Shown here: positions 51,773 to 60,500 of the stretch, piece by piece
Layout: the number at the start of each line of letters is the position of its first letter
How positions within the stretch are numbered: the first letter of the stretch is position 1
NCBI RefSeq assembly: GCF_014397005.1
Contig: NZ_JACGWS010000004.1
Location: 310,001 to 374,000 of the forward strand
Direction: 5' to 3'
Origin: Kordia aestuariivivens
Lineage (GTDB): Bacteria > Bacteroidota > Bacteroidia > Flavobacteriales > Flavobacteriaceae
Length of the DNA: 64,000 nucleotides
Made by a program: the position numbers and the translations under genes
The notes under the pieces: generated by a model
Databases searched by the model: none
Seen by the model: the letters and a program-made list of their open reading frames with translations, nothing else
What the model was told of the DNA's origin: nothing

Positions 51773-52981
51773 TTAGTTATCTTGACTTTGATCTTGCGCT
51801 TGGTTTTGATCTACATCTTGCTCTTTATTTTGATATTTGGCTTTTTTACTTCCTGCGTACATTTCGTATTTCACCAAGCGCGATTCTAACTTTCCGTTGA
51901 ATACTTTTATTTTTCGCGATGGACGCAATCCAACATGTTTCAAAGCTTCCATATTAGACGTAATAAACCACGCATTGGTGTTCGCGTATCCTTGTTTTAA
52001 GGTGTCGCCAATACTAGCATAAAACTCTTCCATGTCAATATGCAAACGTTCTCCATACGGAGGATTGAATAAGATATGAAGCTTCTCGTCTCCTTCTTTT
52101 TTAGTCTCAAAGAAGTTTTGTTGACTAATCTTTATATAATCGCTCAAATTAGCATTCTTCACATTGTCTTTAGCTTTCTGAACTGCCGAAGGCGCTTTGT
52201 CATAACCGTAAATATTATGATGAAATTCACGAATCTTTCTAAGACAAGATTCTTCAATTCGTTCATATAAATCAACATCCCAATCTCCCCATTTTTCAAA
52301 ACCAAATTCTTTTCGATTGATGTTTGCCGGAATATTACAAGCAATCATGGCTGCTTCAATAGCAATCGTTCCACTTCCACACATCGGATCGAGCAAATCA
52401 GATTGTCCGTCCCAACCAGACATCATCACTAATCCTGCGGCTAATACTTCATTGATTGGTGCAATATTCGTTGCCGTTTTATATCCACGTTTGTGTAACG
52501 AACCACCCGAACTGTCTAATGAAATAGAACAATCGTCATTTTGAATATGTACGTGAATCCGAAGCGTTGGAAATTTGATATCCACATTTGGACGTTTTCC
52601 TTCGGTGTTTCTGAACTTATCCGCAATAGCATCTTTTGTTTTCAAAGCAATGTATTGCGAATGTGTAAACTGTTCTGAAGCAACGGTTGCATCAATGGCA
52701 AAAGTATCTTCATGCGTTAGGTATTTGTCCCAATGCATATTGTACACTTGGTCGTACAAATCCTTTTCATTTTTAATTTTAAAATATCGGATCGGTTTTA
52801 AAATTTTGATCGCTGTACGCAAGCACAAGTTTGCTTTGTACATAAAACCTTTATCGCCTCTAAAAGTTACGTTACGTGTACCCTTTCGGATATCTTGCGC
52901 GCCTAACCTTTTAAGTTCTTCCTCCAATAGGTCTTCAAAACCATGTAAGGTTTTGGCAACCATTTTATAATTATCTTCCAT
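51773..52981 (-). CDS. THUMP-domain class I SAM-dependent RNA methyltransferase (RlmL-like)
   Basis: 402 residues. N-terminal THUMP domain (about 10-160), then a Rossmann methyltransferase domain with LLDPMCGSGTIAIEA (SAM motif I), YGYDKAPSAVQKAKDNVKNA and FNPPYGERL (NPPY catalytic motif), and a Gln/Asp-rich tail (DQNQAQDQSQDN). It corresponds to the N-terminal half of RlmL, which makes m2G2445 in 23S rRNA; the C-terminal RlmK half is absent. Cytoplasmic. Confidence 0.88.
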   Translation of the reverse strand: MEDNYKMVAKTLHGFEDLLEEELKRLGAQDIRKGTRNVTFRGDKGFMYKANLCLRTAIKILKPIRYFKIKNEKDLYDQVYNMHWDKYLTHEDTFAIDATVASEQFTHSQYIALKTKDAIADKFRNTEGKRPNVDIKFPTLRIHVHIQNDDCSISLDSSGGSLHKRGYKTATNIAPINEVLAAGLVMMSGWDGQSDLLDPMCGSGTIAIEAAMIACNIPANINRKEFGFEKWGDWDVDLYERIEESCLRKIREFHHNIYGYDKAPSAVQKAKDNVKNANLSDYIKISQQNFFETKKEGDEKLHILFNPPYGERLHIDMEEFYASIGDTLKQGYANTNAWFITSNMEALKHVGLRPSRKIKVFNGKLESRLVKYEMYAGSKKAKYQNKEQDVDQNQAQDQSQDN

Positions 52982-53234
52982 CTATTGCTCTGCTAAAACG
53001 CAAAAGTACATTAAATTAATAATGAAACAATTATTCAATGAGTTAATGTAGCAATGAATTGATTTGAAAGTTTTGAAGATTGGTCAATTTAAAAATAATT
53101 TTAATAAAACTTACAAAGTAGTATTCATCAAAACTCTAAATATTTTTATAATATTCTGACTTTTTGATAGTTATTCCACGACATCATAACAACCCGCTAA
53201 GCAAAGTCTCTCTACTTTGAGTTACATCTACATT
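52982..53234. other. Gene-free spacer with cassette-end-like element
   Basis: No gene seen. CGCTAAGCAAAGTCTCTCTAC (53195-53215) near the right end matches similar elements at 54301, 54997 and, more loosely, 56017. Confidence 0.45.
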
Positions 53235-53594
53235 TTATTCTAATTTCTTTAAACTATAAATCAAATCAAGTACTTGGTACACACTTTTTTTACTATCAAA
53301 AAAGAAACCTGTGGAAGAGTTTGGATTTGAATCTCGTACAAATTGAAGGATATATATAGGTTCTTCTGACGTACCTACAAATTCATAAGTAATTTTGGTG
53401 GTATCTAAATCATAGCGTTCCCCGAAATCAAATATCTTTTCTTCGGTATTATAGTAGATTTCAGCATTTTTTAAATCGGTACTTACACAATGTGATTTTA
53501 ATACACTTTCCAATTCCTTTATAATTTCATCTTTAGATTGTGCATGTATATTTAATGTTATTAACGAAATAATTGTAACTAGTATCAACCTCAT
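53235..53594 (-). CDS. Small secreted protein of unknown function
   Basis: 119 residues with a signal peptide (MRLILVTIISLITLNIHAQ). Mature part: helical start (SKDEIIKELESVLKSHCVST), then strands (AEIYYNTEEKIFDFG, KITYEFVGTSEEPIYIL). One cysteine. No domain recognised. First of a run of small minus-strand genes with unrelated products; a repeated element lies about 20 bases after its stop. Confidence 0.62.
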   Translation of the reverse strand: MRLILVTIISLITLNIHAQSKDEIIKELESVLKSHCVSTDLKNAEIYYNTEEKIFDFGERYDLDTTKITYEFVGTSEEPIYILQFVRDSNPNSSTGFFFDSKKSVYQVLDLIYSLKKLE

Positions 53595-53659
53595 AATTAA
53601 TTGTTTATTTTATATTTTGTAATTTCTAAAAGTGTAGATTTTCTAAATGTAAGTGTTTT

Positions 53660-54169
53660 TTAAGGCGTACCTACTACAATTGATTGACTCCATTTCCAAC
53701 CGTAATACAAATCGTTAATATTTTGTCGATAGGTATTTCCGTATGTAGGATCACTCACAATGATGGAACCATTTTGCGCTATTCCTTGAAGCAATATAAA
53801 GTGCCCAACTTCTGGGTTATTGGTAGGATTTACAAATGCTATGACTTTCCAGCCACTTAATAAGGTATTATATAATTGTTGCGGATTGGCTGGGTAATTT
53901 ACAGCCGAAGCTTTGAAATTATAAGATCTTAAAACATTCATTACTTCCAGAGTAGATGCAGGTCTGTTTTGTGGCCAACCTACCAATCTTGAAACAACAC
54001 TTGCCTGAGAAACATTCACATTTGCCTGGTATAAAGAGCTTTGAATACAAGAAGCCCAACACCACATTGACTGCTCTTGCCTATTGATTTGAGCATTTAA
54101 AATGTTTGAAAAAACTACTAAAAATAGAATTAAAACACTCTTCTTTAAAAATTGATTTATTGTTTTCAT
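53660..54169 (-). CDS. Secreted papain-like cysteine protease (AvrRpt2/C39-like)
   Basis: 169 residues: signal peptide (about 1-26), catalytic Cys37 in QSMWCWASCIQSSLY, catalytic His in PEVGHFILLQGIAQ (near 126) and the Asp/Asn region IVSDPTYGNTYRQ (near 143). The QxxWCWAA-type motif is that of the AvrRpt2 / peptidase C39-like family. No pro-region or GG-peptidase transporter parts, so the enzyme is a stand-alone secreted protease. Target unknown; may serve in predation or interbacterial effects. Part of the possible cassette array. Confidence 0.8.
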   Translation of the reverse strand: MKTINQFLKKSVLILFLVVFSNILNAQINRQEQSMWCWASCIQSSLYQANVNVSQASVVSRLVGWPQNRPASTLEVMNVLRSYNFKASAVNYPANPQQLYNTLLSGWKVIAFVNPTNNPEVGHFILLQGIAQNGSIIVSDPTYGNTYRQNINDLYYGWKWSQSIVVGTP

Positions 54170-54300
54170 TATTTTTTATTATTAGTGCTACTGCGTCTAT
54201 AATTATAAAGTGCTATCCCCACAAATATACATGAATTTGTTTTTAGCACATTTTTGAAATAACGAGTAGGTTTTCATAGAAAACATTCAAATTAATACAT

Positions 54301-54321
54301 CGCTGTGCATAGTCTCCTGAC
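54301..54321. repeat. Cassette-end-like element 2
   Basis: CGCTGTGCATAGTCTCCTGA and C, about 50 bases past the stop of the VOC gene. Similar to the elements at 53195 and 54997. Confidence 0.45.
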
Positions 54322-54371
54322 ATTAAACAAAAAGCATACCATGATTATCACTGTACAAAGTAGCAACAATT

Positions 54372-54848
54372 TTATTTTTCAAATAGTTGTATTCTATTGC
54401 CGTCAGGGTCTTTAATTAGTAGCATTTTTTTACCCGATAAATTGTCAGTTACTACGCTTCCATAAAATTCAACCTTAGCTTGTTTTAAATGATCTACCCA
54501 TTTTTCAAATTCAGAGACTAAAAACCCAAACTTAAAGAATCCGTCTATTTTTGTCTTTTTTGGATGATTCTTCAATAGACTCTTGCGTGACACTGATGAT
54601 TTTAATTCTATCAGTTCAATCAATATGTTTCCGCATTTCAGGTTTGCCTGTTTAAATCCTCTTTCTTCGGATTCAATTTTATTTAAAACTTTAAACCCAA
54701 AGTTGTTTGAATACCAAGTAATTGAAGATTCAATATCACTTACAATTATAGCTGAGAAGTAAGCTTCGGGATTAGGTAAAGATTCGCTCTGTCCATAACT
54801 AATAGATGAAACTAAAATAAGGGTAAGTATAATTATTGCTTTTTTCAT
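54372..54848 (-). CDS. Exported VOC (glyoxalase-fold) protein
   Basis: 158 residues: a signal peptide (ends near SYGQ) followed by a vicinal-oxygen-chelate domain with paired motifs SAIIVSDIESSITWYSNNFG (about 32-51) and LLIKDPDGNRIQLFE (about 143-157), the glutamate being a possible metal ligand. VOC proteins of this size are dioxygenases or resistance proteins, usually cytoplasmic; export is unusual. Upstream sequence contains CGTTAGCAACAATT, a possible cassette boundary. Confidence 0.75.
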   Translation of the reverse strand: MKKAIIILTLILVSSISYGQSESLPNPEAYFSAIIVSDIESSITWYSNNFGFKVLNKIESEERGFKQANLKCGNILIELIELKSSVSRKSLLKNHPKKTKIDGFFKFGFLVSEFEKWVDHLKQAKVEFYGSVVTDNLSGKKMLLIKDPDGNRIQLFEK

Positions 54849-54996
54849 TTTTTTAATTGTTGCTAACGACTCGACTATACATAGCCAAGAGTCAATATTT
54901 CTACTAATGATGAAACCTTATATATAGTTTCGTTGTATTACGATGTAAGCTACCTATTATTTGCAGGTTATCAAAATGGGAAAACGCATTTTATAC

Positions 54997-55020
54997 AGCT
55001 GAGCAAAGCCTCCCGACTTT
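54997..55020. repeat. Cassette-end-like element 3
   Basis: AGCTGAGCAAAGCCTCCCGA then CTTT, about 43 bases past the stop of the 55063 gene; an AAAATG/CATTTT hairpin lies just before it. Confidence 0.45.
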
Positions 55021-55062
55021 GCGCGTATAAAAGGGAAGTTGTGGTCTAGTTCTTTGAAATTT

Positions 55063-55734
55063 CTAGTCAAATATTTTATTCAGTATTGATTCAATGTCTT
55101 TAGTCTTAAAGTCTTCAAGCTTTTGTTTTGTTTCTAAATCAATCTTTTTCCAGCCGTAATAGTAATCATAAATCCAGAAATTTTCAGTTTTAGAATTTGT
55201 CTGAAGATAAACAGTTGGCCATTTTCTATTTTTAATAGAACTTTTATAACCTATGGAAACTCTAAACTCAGTATTTGGTTCAGGATACTCTGATTTTTCT
55301 GGTAGTCGCGTTAATTCTACACCATCCCAATATTCTTGATAGTAAGCAACTTGTGCTTCTAATTCTATCTCAATTCCAATCAGTTTTCTATAATAACTTA
55401 CTAAGATGATACTAGACATATCGTCAGGGTGATAAATCCCTATATCATTGAAATACTTTGATAAATCAGAACCTTTCCATAACCTCCAATTATTTCGAAT
55501 TCCTAGTCCAAGTCCAAAGTGAACTTCACCTATAAAATCACTTTCCGATTTTTTCTTAATTTCTATTTTTAAAGAATCTGATAGTTGAAAATCAATTTGG
55601 GTAAGTGCTTCGTTCAAATTTTTGGGAACATAACTTTCATCCAAAACTTTTTCAGATGCTAAAGTTTTTGAGTCTGTGCAACTAATTAAAATTCCTATGA
55701 TTACAAATAGTACTAGTAGTGGTTTTTCTCCCAT
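55063..55734 (-). CDS. Lipoprotein of unknown function
   Basis: 223 residues with a lipoprotein signal (lipobox ILISC at about residue 19). The mature part contains an aromatic segment (YYRKLIGIEIELEAQVAYYQ) and YDYYYGWKKIDLETKQ near the end. No known family identified. Own promoter region; the upstream bases TATGCACAGCGTTA (55752-55765) are near the inverted form of the 54301 element. Confidence 0.6.
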   Translation of the reverse strand: MGEKPLLVLFVIIGILISCTDSKTLASEKVLDESYVPKNLNEALTQIDFQLSDSLKIEIKKKSESDFIGEVHFGLGLGIRNNWRLWKGSDLSKYFNDIGIYHPDDMSSIILVSYYRKLIGIEIELEAQVAYYQEYWDGVELTRLPEKSEYPEPNTEFRVSIGYKSSIKNRKWPTVYLQTNSKTENFWIYDYYYGWKKIDLETKQKLEDFKTKDIESILNKIFD

Positions 55735-55907
55735 TTAATTAAAAATATGCACAGCGTTATACGTTTCTATTATAATAAAAAAAAACTGTATTTGATTCAT
55801 TTTATTATATCCTAAACTACTCTATATCAATCCATAATCAAAATGCAAATTCACTTTTATCATATTTTTAACTATTGTTCGTTATAAATACCTGGGAATT
55901 ATTCTAG

Positions 55908-55991
55908 ACTACCAAAGAAACTGAAAACCCAACAGAAGCATTACAAAAAGTCATTGATGAGTTGAAACGTATGTATGGAAGGTTGTTATAA
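55908..55991 (+). pseudogene. 3' remnant of an XRE-type regulator gene
   Basis: 28 codons on the plus strand, ending in TAA, encode ETENPTEALQKVIDELKR and further residues. This is nearly the C-terminal end of the intact regulator at 57169 (ENPTEALQKVIDELERIK). No start codon or HTH part precedes it. It indicates a past duplication or a recombination that left a fragment 1.3 kb away from the live gene. Elsewhere in the 350-base gap 55735-56089 I see only the element at 56017. Confidence 0.75.
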
Positions 55992-56016
55992 CTATGAAGC
56001 ACTCGTTACAAATGAG

Positions 56017-56036
56017 GGCTAGCATAGGGATTACTC
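56017..56036. repeat. Cassette-end-like element 4
   Basis: GGCTAGCATAGGGATTACTC, about 55 bases past the stop of the 56090 gene. The weakest match of the four. Confidence 0.3.
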
Positions 56037-56089
56037 AAGAACTCGTATTCAATAAAAACTCTAATTATTTATATATAAAAGCTTAGTAT

Positions 56090-56692
56090 TTACTTGCCGT
56101 TTCTCAGGTCCCATACTGCGTCTGCAAAGTCGTACACATGCTTTTCAGTTCGTATAACATAATTGTTTGTATATTTTAATATTCCTAGATCTTTTGATGA
56201 ACTACTAACTTTAATAACAATTGGAACACCAACTGTCCATGAATATAAATCTATTTTTTCTTCATTATTATATTTAATATATCCTTTTAATACGTGATCA
56301 TCTTTTTCATGTGCGTGTATAGGCTTACCAACAGTAACTTCTATAGATAAAGAATCATGTTCTTTTATGCCACTCACATTATATGTAGCAGATTTATACA
56401 CAATAGCTTCATCATTTTTTACTTGCTGCTTTATCGTTTTTATGAAGTTTTCTTTAAAAAAAGTTTTGTCTTCTTCTCTCATTTCTTTCCATGAAGTAAT
56501 ATGTTCGCTTAACAACGAATCTAAACCTGAAGCCATTTTTTCATAGTCACCAACCATTTCCACTTCAAAACGAGCATAGTTTCCCAATTCAGGGTATTTA
56601 GTTTGTGAAGTAAGTTCTAGGGCTACATTGTTGCATGAAAAACATAGTAGGATACATACAAACCCAAAGGCAATTTTGAATAGTTGCTTCAT
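56090..56692 (-). CDS. Lipoprotein of unknown function
   Basis: 200 residues from ATG 56692 (MKQLFKIAFGFVCILLCFSC lipobox; an ATG at 56716 adds eight residues before a normal lipoprotein signal). Mature part is charged, with a helix (FKENFIKTIKQQVKND) and strands (IKYNNEEKIDLYSWTVG). No known domain. Next to the XRE remnant. Confidence 0.6.
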   Translation of the reverse strand: MKQLFKIAFGFVCILLCFSCNNVALELTSQTKYPELGNYARFEVEMVGDYEKMASGLDSLLSEHITSWKEMREEDKTFFKENFIKTIKQQVKNDEAIVYKSATYNVSGIKEHDSLSIEVTVGKPIHAHEKDDHVLKGYIKYNNEEKIDLYSWTVGVPIVIKVSSSSKDLGILKYTNNYVIRTEKHVYDFADAVWDLRNGK

Positions 56693-56762
56693 CGTATTGA
56701 TTTTATTAATTAACATGGATAAAGTTAAGTAAATTCACACAATTTCGTAAGTTAATTTGTAA

Positions 56763-57002
56763 CTAAGTACTTGTATTCACCAAAAACTCCAATGACTTTA
56801 TATAATAATCTCCGTTATCATTATTGTATTTTTGTTTAAACTCCTTAAGCAAATCCAGTAAATCATTCGTTAAAATAAAGAAATACAAATAGTTTTTAAT
56901 GTTCATTTCTATTTCAAAATTACGTTTGTATTTGGCGAGTTCTTGCTTTAGTTGTTTTAGTTCTTGTACCAATTCTTTGTTGAGTTGCTGCTGTGTTGTC
57001 AT
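56763..57002 (-). CDS. Small coiled-coil protein divergent to XRE regulator
   Basis: 79 residues, entirely helical. The N-terminal half (QQLNKELVQELKQLKQELAK) is a strong coiled coil; the remainder (DLLDLLKEFKQKYNN) is amphipathic. No signal peptide. It lies divergent to the XRE gene with a shared 166-base promoter region, so the XRE protein may regulate it. Function unknown. Confidence 0.55.
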   Translation of the reverse strand: MTTQQQLNKELVQELKQLKQELAKYKRNFEIEMNIKNYLYFFILTNDLLDLLKEFKQKYNNDNGDYYIKSLEFLVNTST

Positions 57003-57168
57003 AATATCTATTAAAAAGTATTAAATATTTAGTGTTACTATAATTATTACACTGTAAATATAAATAATGCTTTTATTTAATGCAAATGAAACCATAATTT
57101 TTAACAGATATATTTAGTATCTCTATAATTTTCGTACTTTTACCTTGATTATTACAGATTATAGAAAC

Positions 57169-57435
57169 ATGAATATTTTACGACTCAAAGAAATATTAAA
57201 AGATAAAGATGTGTCGGGTAAAGACCTTGCAGAAAAAGTAGGTGTTACGCCAGCTAGCATATCAAATATTGTTCAAGGAAATAGCTTTCCAAAACCTGAA
57301 TTATTATTAAAGATTGCCGACACCTTAGATGTCGATATCCGCGATTTATTCATTCCTACTAAAGAAGATGAAAACCCAACCGAAGCACTCCAAAAAGTAA
57401 TTGATGAGTTGGAACGGATTAAGGGGAAATTGTAG
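57169..57435 (+). CDS. XRE-family HTH transcriptional regulator
   Basis: 88 residues from ATG 57169 (an earlier ATG adds eight). HTH in VSGKDLAEKVGVTPASISNI (about 12-31), helix 3 SISNIVQGNSFPKPELLLKI, then a short C-terminal coiled coil. A close relative of its C-terminal end lies broken at 55908. It is flanked by two divergent/convergent accessory genes and may control the 56763 gene or the two-gene unit downstream. Confidence 0.85.
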   Translation: MNILRLKEILKDKDVSGKDLAEKVGVTPASISNIVQGNSFPKPELLLKIADTLDVDIRDLFIPTKEDENPTEALQKVIDELERIKGKL

Positions 57436-57462
57436 TGTTATTTTCTAATAATAATTAGTATA

Positions 57463-59007
57463 TCAGTTAATTAAATTATTAAAAATAGTGAACAATAATT
57501 TACATGTTTTTTGATAAAGTACAGTATTTGTAATTTCATTAGTATTGTAAAGTAGGTATAATATAATAGAAGCTGTAAATAAAATAATCAAAATTGAAAA
57601 CCATAAACGACTGTAAACTTTTCTTTTTTTATCTATATAAGCCAAGTTATCTTCATAATCTATATTTCCATTCAAAATTCTTTCAATATCATTTTCATCA
57701 AGTAAATCTAAATATCTCTCTTTCATATTTCTATAGCTTTTCACGAACCTTTCGCGTTGTGTTTTCATATCCCATCGAGAAACGCAATAATAAATAATTG
57801 AACCTAAAATAAATGCTGTAGAAAGAATAATAGCATCCAATGTAAAAACATTTATAAAGTCTCCTTTAGTTAGCACACGAATTACTATGGTTGAAATATA
57901 AAAACTAATTAATGCTAAAGAACTTTTTTGAAAACCACTAGCAAATGATTCTACTATTTTCATAGCTTGATTATTAAAATCTAATAATTGATCTGAAATT
58001 TTGTTCCTAATTTCTACATATTGCTTTATATTATCCTTTTCATAAACCTTGTAACTAGATTGTATTGATTGAAATGTATTATCATCTAGTTCTAATATTT
58101 TGCTATCTTTAAAATGTAATGAAATAATATTTCTTGATAATCCAATCTTATCATTTAAATTACCTCCATTATACACCCATTCAAAAATTGGAAAATAATA
58201 TTTTAATCCATCAACCTTAATTTTAGTTAAATCAAGATTACCTTTAAAAGATTTATAACCATTAATTTTATATGTCAGAATACTATCCTTTAGAGAAGTT
58301 ATATCAAAAAGGTATATTATTGATAATAAATTTGAATAAAATTGAAAAAGTTCGAATAATTGAGGTTCAACTAAATCTACATTTTCAAAATTAAAATCAT
58401 TGGGAGATAAAGAATGATTATCATTACTTTCATAATGACAAACAGTTTTTAATTTCAAAATATCCGAATTTCTTTTTTTTAAAGGTTCTTTTTCAAATTT
58501 ATTTTCTGCTGATAGAAAAAAAATATTAGAAGTGTTAAAAGATTCTTTTAATTCAAAAACATTAAATATTATTAAATCATTTTCAGAAAAAGCTTTTGTA
58601 AAAACAGATAAAAATTCACTAGTAGTTAATACTTTGAGGTTTTTAACAAATAAGTCTAAATTATAAATAGAACGATAAAAACTGAATTCTATTTTTTGTA
58701 TTGTTACTTTTATAATGATAAGCTCTTCTTCTTGATGAATATATTCTTCTTCTAAATCACTTATAAATTTTTGAAAATCTAATTTCTTTGAATTAAGAAT
58801 GATTGGATCAGAATTTCCAAAAATTACGCTATAGATTATAGTATCATTATTTATAAGAAAATCTAACGAATTTTCTATGTTTGTTAAACTTTCAGAATTT
58901 ACTGATTGAGCCTGAAAATTAGCTTCAAAGTTTTTGTGATCTTCCTTCTCGCTATTTAATTTTAAGCCAGAGAAAATTCTCCCTAAGAAAGAACTTATTT
59001 TATACAT
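57463..59007 (-). CDS. Membrane protein of a two-gene unit with the NdpA-like protein
   Basis: 514 residues: a 360-residue soluble N-terminal part without recognised motif, two membrane helices (about 362-379 and 388-408), a charged loop (MKTQRERFVKSYRNMKERYL) and a third helix (about 468-488). AT-rich and unlike neighbouring core genes. Its ATG overlaps the stop of the upstream gene (TAATG), so it is co-translated with it. The shape recalls membrane effectors of two-component defence systems, but no family was identified. Confidence 0.62.
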   Translation of the reverse strand: MYKISSFLGRIFSGLKLNSEKEDHKNFEANFQAQSVNSESLTNIENSLDFLINNDTIIYSVIFGNSDPIILNSKKLDFQKFISDLEEEYIHQEEELIIIKVTIQKIEFSFYRSIYNLDLFVKNLKVLTTSEFLSVFTKAFSENDLIIFNVFELKESFNTSNIFFLSAENKFEKEPLKKRNSDILKLKTVCHYESNDNHSLSPNDFNFENVDLVEPQLFELFQFYSNLLSIIYLFDITSLKDSILTYKINGYKSFKGNLDLTKIKVDGLKYYFPIFEWVYNGGNLNDKIGLSRNIISLHFKDSKILELDDNTFQSIQSSYKVYEKDNIKQYVEIRNKISDQLLDFNNQAMKIVESFASGFQKSSLALISFYISTIVIRVLTKGDFINVFTLDAIILSTAFILGSIIYYCVSRWDMKTQRERFVKSYRNMKERYLDLLDENDIERILNGNIDYEDNLAYIDKKRKVYSRLWFSILIILFTASIILYLLYNTNEITNTVLYQKTCKLLFTIFNNLIN

Positions 59008-60035
59008 TAGTCTATTATGTTATCTTTTTTAAAACGCTCATAACCTTTATCAGATCTAATCTTCACATATTTTGTACCATCAGGGTCTTTATGTGCTAAA
59101 ATGATATTTTCAGGAATATCTTGTTTAATCTCAAGAGTAACCTGATCAGTTAGTGATACTGTACGCTTAAAATATGCTGTTACTTTTTCTTTTACGATAG
59201 TAAATTGGTTATCAAATGGTGCTCTTTCTTTTGATGGCAATTCTCTAATTTTATTTTTTAATAATTCAATATCCAAATCTGAATCAACTGGATTGTAATT
59301 TCCAATTCCATTATCTAGAAAATCATTCATTTCAAACATATCATTTGACCGAAAGTATCTAACAGCACTATTTCGTAAGTATGTATGATCTTCTTTATAT
59401 TTTTTCTTTATGCTATTAAATACACCTTTATCAATTGCATTAAAAGCCTTTTCTGTATTATATTCATCTGTAAAAATTTTTGAAAGTTCAAGAAAGTCTT
59501 TCCACCAATATTTTGTATCCTTTGGATTAGTATCATAAACTAGTACTTCTTCTATTTCGTCTGTGCTATTTAAATCACAAACAAATGCTTTAAATGCTTT
59601 TTTCTTTACAGGAAGACCTCTTGTAAGTTTATAATTTACATCATCTAAAAAATCATTGTGGTCAGCTTTACATATAATAAATTTTTCTGAAATACCATCT
59701 AATATAACTGCCTGCACTATAATTCCTTTCAAGATAGAAATATTTAGTTTATCCATCTTCTTCTGAACATCAGATTCTTTTATAAGCAGTCTATTTGCAA
59801 TTACATTTGAAATATCATGTAAATCTTCAGCATTATTCAATCTTGTGATTTGAACTCTGACTTCAGTTGTTTTTCTATCAAACTCAAAACGTCTTCCACT
59901 ACTTCCTGAAATCACAGTTTCGAATAGTTCCGTTAAATAGTCTAATAATTCGTCTCCATATACTGATGAATCTATATTTTCCACTTCATTTTTTTCTATA
60001 TCAACTTTAGAAATTTGTAGCTTGTTTATTCGCAT
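59007..60035 (-). CDS. NdpA/YejK-like nucleoid-associated protein
   Basis: 342 residues, soluble. Middle block DTNPKDTKYWWKDFLELSKI (about 169-188) followed by a NTEKAF-type motif, and the C-terminal DPDGTKYVKIRSDKGYERFK (about 317-336) resemble nucleoid-associated NdpA proteins; the N-terminus is unassigned. It is the first gene of a pair with the membrane protein at 57463 (one-base overlap). A DNA-sensing role is a fair guess. The assignment is by eye and would need a profile search. Confidence 0.5.
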   Translation of the reverse strand: MRINKLQISKVDIEKNEVENIDSSVYGDELLDYLTELFETVISGSSGRRFEFDRKTTEVRVQITRLNNAEDLHDISNVIANRLLIKESDVQKKMDKLNISILKGIIVQAVILDGISEKFIICKADHNDFLDDVNYKLTRGLPVKKKAFKAFVCDLNSTDEIEEVLVYDTNPKDTKYWWKDFLELSKIFTDEYNTEKAFNAIDKGVFNSIKKKYKEDHTYLRNSAVRYFRSNDMFEMNDFLDNGIGNYNPVDSDLDIELLKNKIRELPSKERAPFDNQFTIVKEKVTAYFKRTVSLTDQVTLEIKQDIPENIILAHKDPDGTKYVKIRSDKGYERFKKDNIID

Positions 60036-60402
60036 ATTAAAAATTTAATGATATTAACTTTAAATTGTTTCCAATATGAATATTCAACGAAGCCGTATAT
60101 TTATTTTATTTGACTTTGTAGATGATTGGATTTTACCGCCACCTAAACTACCCAATATTAATCTATAATCAAAACGGGAAACCGTATTTTACTACTTTAT
60201 TAACTGTAAAGACTGAAACTTATACATGAAGCATCCTTCAAAAAACAAGTGCATTTTCATAAAAAACATGAAATTAACACACTAAAAACAACCATTTCCA
60301 CCAAACGGCGAAAGCCCCATAAACACTAGGCTTAACAAAGCCCTAAATTTTGTCTTGATAAAATAAAATTTTATCTTGATAAGTTGACCAAAACATCAAG
60401 AC
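60036..60402. other. Gene-free region with scattered short repeats
   Basis: No gene seen. Contains GTCTTGAT (near 60352) with its complement ATCAAGAC and repeated TATCTTGATAA units that run into the next terminator. Confidence 0.45.
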
Positions 60403-60454
60403 AAAAAAAAATTCTATCTTGATAAAATCTGTAAAAGATTTAGATAGAATTTTT
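60403..60454 (-). terminator. Terminator of the HU-like gene
   Basis: ATTCTATCT (60411-60419) pairs with AGATAGAAT (60442-60450) around an inner AAATCT/AGATTT stem; on the minus strand it is followed by T9. Confidence 0.75.
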
Positions 60455-60500
60455 CACTAAAAAAGTTATGGCACTAACTTTATCTTTTTGAGTCGTTTAT

